From Draconibacterium sp. (lineage in GTDB: Bacteria > Bacteroidota > Bacteroidia > Bacteroidales > Prolixibacteraceae), in contig JAUVDE010000124.1 in assembly GCA_030595485.1 (NCBI GenBank), positions 1 through 8,675 of the forward strand: 8,675 nucleotides of DNA, given 5' to 3'. The notes under the pieces are model-generated. The model worked only from the letters and a program-made list of their open reading frames with translations, was not told where the DNA came from and searched no databases. The position numbers and the translations under genes were made by a program. Shown piece by piece: positions 5,899 to 8,675 of this stretch (position 1 is the stretch's first letter; each line of letters starts with the position of its first letter).

Positions 5899-7149
5899 AT
5901 GTTTTATTGGCTTTACGAATTATTGGCAGAATACGACATCCCAGGCTTGGGAATGCTTCCGGGTATTACTTTTCGTGCGGCGGCGGCAATTATTCTTTCG
6001 CTTTTTATTACCACTGTTTTTGGTAAAAAAATGATTCGGATTTTGCAACGCAAACAAATTGGTGACGAAGTGCGTGATTTGGGTTTAGAGGGACAAATGC
6101 AAAAGCAAGGAACTCCGACTATGGGTGGAATTATCATTCTTATGGCGATAATCATTCCAACGCTTCTTTTTGCCAAACTCGATAATATATATATTCTGTT
6201 GATGCTGATTACCACTGCATTTTTGGGGCTAATTGGTTTTATAGACGATTACATTAAAGTATTCAAGAAAAATAAAAAAGGGCTTGCTGGTAAATTTAAA
6301 GTATTGGGGCAAGTAAGTTTGGGACTTTTTGTAGTTGCCGCACTTTTTATTAGCGACGATGTTAAAGTTCGCGAGCATGTAAAAGATGAAAATGGCAAAT
6401 TTCTTACCGAAATTAGCACCGACCCGGCGACAGGAGAATCAGTAACTAAATTTGTAACCGAAGATGTAAAATCAACCAGAACAACCATACCATTTATTAA
6501 GTCGAACGAGTTTGATTACGAATGGTTGGTAGGTTTTGCAGGTGAAGCCGCAAGTTGGTTAAAGTGGGTGGTTTACGCACTGGCAATTATTCTGATTATC
6601 ACAGCCGTTTCGAATGCAGCCAACTTAACCGATGGAATTGATGGGCTGGCAACTGGAACCTCAGCAATTAGCGGGGCTACTTTGGGTGTTTTGGCTTATG
6701 TAAGTGGTAACATAATTTATGCCGATTACCTGAATATAATGTATATCCCGAACATAGGTGAATTAACCGTGTTTATCGCAGCTTTTATCGGTGCAACAGT
6801 TGGCTTTTTGTGGTACAATTCGTTTCCTGCGCAAGTATTTATGGGCGACACCGGAAGTTTGGCATTGGGTGGAATTCTTGCTGTTTTTGCCATTATCATT
6901 CGCAAAGAAATTTTAATACCGCTTTTGTGCGGAATATTCCTCATAGAAAACCTTTCGGTAATGATTCAGGTGGGTTGGTTTAAATATACCAAGCGTAAAT
7001 ATGGCGAAGGACGCCGTGTGTTTTTAATGAGTCCGATTCATCATCATTTTCAGAAAAAAGGTTTCCCGGAACCAAAAATTGTAACAAGGTTTTGGATTGT
7101 AGGAATTATTCTGGCAGTAGTAACTATTGCGACATTAAAAATTAGATAA
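5899..7149 (+). CDS. mraY: MraY, phospho-N-acetylmuramoyl-pentapeptide-transferase (lipid I synthase)
   Basis: A 416-residue polytopic inner membrane enzyme that transfers phospho-MurNAc-pentapeptide from UDP to undecaprenyl phosphate, forming lipid I. Hallmarks are GTPTMGG (71-77), the double aspartate FIDDYIKVFKKNKKGL (114-129, Asp116 and Asp117), NAANLTDGIDGLA (239-251, with Asp245), FMGDTGSLALGG (314-325) and the triple-His loop SPIHHHFQKKG (378-388). These supply the Mg2+ and nucleotide binding residues. It is about 55 residues longer than the E. coli enzyme (360). The excess is largely a polar insert between two hydrophobic segments, roughly residues 153-207, with an acidic, Thr-rich sequence (KDENGKFLTEISTDPATGE). 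From the topology of known MraY this insert should be periplasmic. The ATG at 5899 gives the normal N-terminus. It lies 10 bases after murE and one base before murD. Confidence 0.97.
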   Translation: MFYWLYELLAEYDIPGLGMLPGITFRAAAAIILSLFITTVFGKKMIRILQRKQIGDEVRDLGLEGQMQKQGTPTMGGIIILMAIIIPTLLFAKLDNIYILLMLITTAFLGLIGFIDDYIKVFKKNKKGLAGKFKVLGQVSLGLFVVAALFISDDVKVREHVKDENGKFLTEISTDPATGESVTKFVTEDVKSTRTTIPFIKSNEFDYEWLVGFAGEAASWLKWVVYALAIILIITAVSNAANLTDGIDGLATGTSAISGATLGVLAYVSGNIIYADYLNIMYIPNIGELTVFIAAFIGATVGFLWYNSFPAQVFMGDTGSLALGGILAVFAIIIRKEILIPLLCGIFLIENLSVMIQVGWFKYTKRKYGEGRRVFLMSPIHHHFQKKGFPEPKIVTRFWIVGIILAVVTIATLKIR

Positions 7150-7150
7150 A

Positions 7151-8488
7151 GTGAACGGATTGGTAGCCATATTAGGAGGAGGAGAAAGCGGAGTTGGGGC
7201 AGCCATTCTTGCACAAAAAAAAGGATACGAGGTATTTGTTTCCGACCTCGGAAAAATTAAAGAGAAATACAAAAACGTTCTTTCAAATTATAATATTGAT
7301 TTTGAAGAAGGGCAGCACACTGAGGACAAAATTTTAAGTGCTGAGTTGGTGGTTAAAAGTCCGGGTATTCCTGAAACTGCACCACTTGTTGTTCAGCTAA
7401 AAGAAAAGGGTATTCCCGTTATTTCTGAAATTGAATTTGGTGGACGATTTTCTTCAGCAAAAACCATTTGTATAACCGGAAGTAACGGAAAAACAACGAC
7501 TACGTTGCTGACCTACCATATTCTGAAAAATGCAGGAATTAATGTTGGACTTGCCGGAAATGTAGGTAAAAGTTTTGCCTGGCAAGTGGCTGAAGAAGCT
7601 TTTGATGTTTATGTAATCGAGCTTAGCAGTTTTCAGTTGGATGGCATGTTCGAATTTAGGGCAGATTTGGCCATAATGATGAACATTACGCCTGACCATT
7701 TGGACCGTTACAATTACGAGATGCAAAACTATGTCGACTCCAAGTTTAGGATTCTTCAAAATCAAACAAAAAACGATTACTTCATATATTTCGACGACGA
7801 TGAAGTGATTAAAAGTGAATTAAATAAAAGAGAAATAAAACCTGTTCAAATTCCTTTTGGGTTAGGAATGGCAGCCGAGCCAGGGGCAGGAGTACAAGAC
7901 AATCGGATTATTATTAATTTTCATCAAAATCAATTTAGCATGTCTATTCTGGATTTATCATTACAGGGAAAACACAACACGTACAACAGCATGGCTGCAG
8001 GAATTGCGAGCATGGTGTTCAGAATTAAGGACGAGCAGTTACGCGAAAGTATGGCTGACTTTACCGGCGTTGAACACCGTTTAGAGCGTTTTCTGAAAGT
8101 ACACGGAATTGAGTTTGTAAACGACTCGAAAGCAACCAACGTTAATTCGTCGTGGTACGCGCTTGAGAGTGTACACAAACCAATTGTTTGGATAGTTGGC
8201 GGCGTAGACAAGGGCAACGACTACTCGATGCTTCAAGGGCTTGTTGCCAACAAAGTAAAGGCAATTGTTTGTTTGGGTAAAACTAATGCAAAATTGCACG
8301 AAGCATTTGGCGATTCGGTTGCTGATATTGTAGATGCATCGAGCATGGAAGAAGCTGTAAAAGCAGCTTATTATCTGGCTCGCAATGGCGATGCTGTTTT
8401 GCTTTCGCCTGCATGTGCAAGTTTCGATTTATTTGAAAACTACGAAGACCGCGGAAATCAATTTAAACAAGAAGTAAGGAATTTGTAA
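7151..8488 (+). CDS. murD: MurD, UDP-N-acetylmuramoyl-L-alanine--D-glutamate ligase
   Basis: A 445-residue cytoplasmic Mur ligase that adds D-glutamate to UDP-MurNAc-L-Ala. The N-terminal UDP-binding fold opens with the glycine-rich VAILGGGESGVGAA (residues 5-18), followed by VKSPGIP (68-74). The ATPase domain has ITGSNGKTTTT (108-118), ELSSFQLD (157-164), NITPDHLDRY (178-187) and Lys198 in DSKFRIL, the probable carbamylated lysine. The C-terminal domain contains GVEHRLE (306-312), NDSKATN (324-330), VGGVDKG (349-355) and LSPACASFDLFENYEDRGNQF (418-438). Length is typical. The start is GTG at 7151, one base after the mraY stop; it is preferred because the nucleotide-binding loop begins almost immediately and a later start would remove it. 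The stop overlaps the ftsW ATG as TAATG. Confidence 0.97.
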   Translation: MNGLVAILGGGESGVGAAILAQKKGYEVFVSDLGKIKEKYKNVLSNYNIDFEEGQHTEDKILSAELVVKSPGIPETAPLVVQLKEKGIPVISEIEFGGRFSSAKTICITGSNGKTTTTLLTYHILKNAGINVGLAGNVGKSFAWQVAEEAFDVYVIELSSFQLDGMFEFRADLAIMMNITPDHLDRYNYEMQNYVDSKFRILQNQTKNDYFIYFDDDEVIKSELNKREIKPVQIPFGLGMAAEPGAGVQDNRIIINFHQNQFSMSILDLSLQGKHNTYNSMAAGIASMVFRIKDEQLRESMADFTGVEHRLERFLKVHGIEFVNDSKATNVNSSWYALESVHKPIVWIVGGVDKGNDYSMLQGLVANKVKAIVCLGKTNAKLHEAFGDSVADIVDASSMEEAVKAAYYLARNGDAVLLSPACASFDLFENYEDRGNQFKQEVRNL

Positions 8489-8675
8489 TGGAACTTTCCA
8501 TAGCGAAAATATTTAAAGGCGACCGTGTGGTTTGGATGGTACTGATGTTGCTGTCGCTACTTTCGTTGTTAATTGTGTACAGCGCAACGGGTGCTTTGGC
8601 GTATCGCGTGGCTTCGGGTAACACTTTTAAATATCTACTTCGTCAGGTAGGATTTTTAGCCGGAGGTATTGGTGT
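8488..8675 (+). CDS. ftsW: FtsW, septal lipid II polymerase (SEDS family), N-terminal part cut by window edge
   Basis: An open frame of 62 codons begins at the ATG overlapping the murD stop (TAATG) and continues past the right edge without a stop. It starts with a short amphipathic cytoplasmic stretch, MELSIAKIFKGDRVVW. A first membrane segment follows (about residues 15-31), then the VYSATGALAYR segment (30-40), which matches the FtsW/RodA pattern of a conserved Ser-Ala/Ser-Thr just after the first transmembrane helix. A second hydrophobic segment begins near LLRQVGFLAGG (50-60). SEDS proteins polymerise glycan strands from lipid II and partner with a class B PBP, here FtsI. Position after murD is the usual one for ftsW; RodA would not be expected here. 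Only the first tenth or so of a protein of roughly 380-400 residues is visible, so catalytic residues cannot be checked. Confidence 0.88.
   Translation, partial: MELSIAKIFKGDRVVWMVLMLLSLLSLLIVYSATGALAYRVASGNTFKYLLRQVGFLAGGIG

Noticed and set aside
5913..6488. Minus-strand open frames inside mraY
   Set aside because: Antisense shadows of hydrophobic coding sequence; the plus-strand frame has all MraY motifs.
7454..8299. Minus-strand open frames inside murD
   Set aside because: Antisense to intact MurD motifs, with no ribosome binding site or family resemblance.
1..8675. Mobile element, CRISPR array, tRNA or other accessory system
   Set aside because: No inverted terminal repeats, spaced repeat array, tRNA-like fold, integrase or transposase frame is visible; coding space from 628 onward is filled by core dcw genes.

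Overview
The window holds the upstream part of a division and cell wall (dcw) cluster from what looks like a Bacteroidetes bacterium. A further CDS starts on the opposite strand at its left edge. The lineage is inferred from several traits: the gene order mraZ-rsmH-ftsL-ftsI-murE-mraY-murD-ftsW with no murF between murE and mraY, a MraY enlarged by a soluble insert, an FtsI ending in one PASTA domain, a short divergent FtsL-like protein, A/T-rich DNA and mostly absent Shine-Dalgarno sequences. The genus cannot be fixed from sequence alone; a marine or anaerobic Marinilabiliales-type relative is only a guess.

Layout: 1-307 (minus) is the N-terminal 102 codons of a PlsC-like acyltransferase that runs off the left edge. 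Bases 308-627 are a non-coding divergent intergenic region. It contains a 10-bp-periodic set of TGGAA boxes (549-583) that fits a MraZ operator, a weak promoter-like -7 element just after it (592-599), and two copies of the palindrome GTTATTAAC. From 628 to the right edge, eight plus-strand genes are packed with gaps of at most 10 bases or 1-base stop/start overlaps: mraZ, rsmH, ftsL-like, ftsI, murE, mraY, murD and the 5' end of ftsW. No terminator or internal gap is visible, so they are very likely one operon continuing to the right.

How the genes work together: MraZ probably represses the cluster from its own promoter, and RsmH methylates 16S rRNA. MurD and MurE add D-Glu and meso-diaminopimelate to UDP-MurNAc-peptides in the cytoplasm. 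MraY moves the finished UDP-MurNAc-pentapeptide onto undecaprenyl phosphate. FtsW polymerises the resulting lipid II and FtsI cross-links it at the septum, within a complex that the FtsL-like protein helps assemble. The MurF step must be encoded elsewhere.

This is a conserved core region. All eight plus-strand genes have recognisable families and intact catalytic motifs, and I see no evidence of an undescribed system. The most useful leads are the putative MraZ operator, the lineage-type insert in MraY, and the unusual acyltransferase motif.
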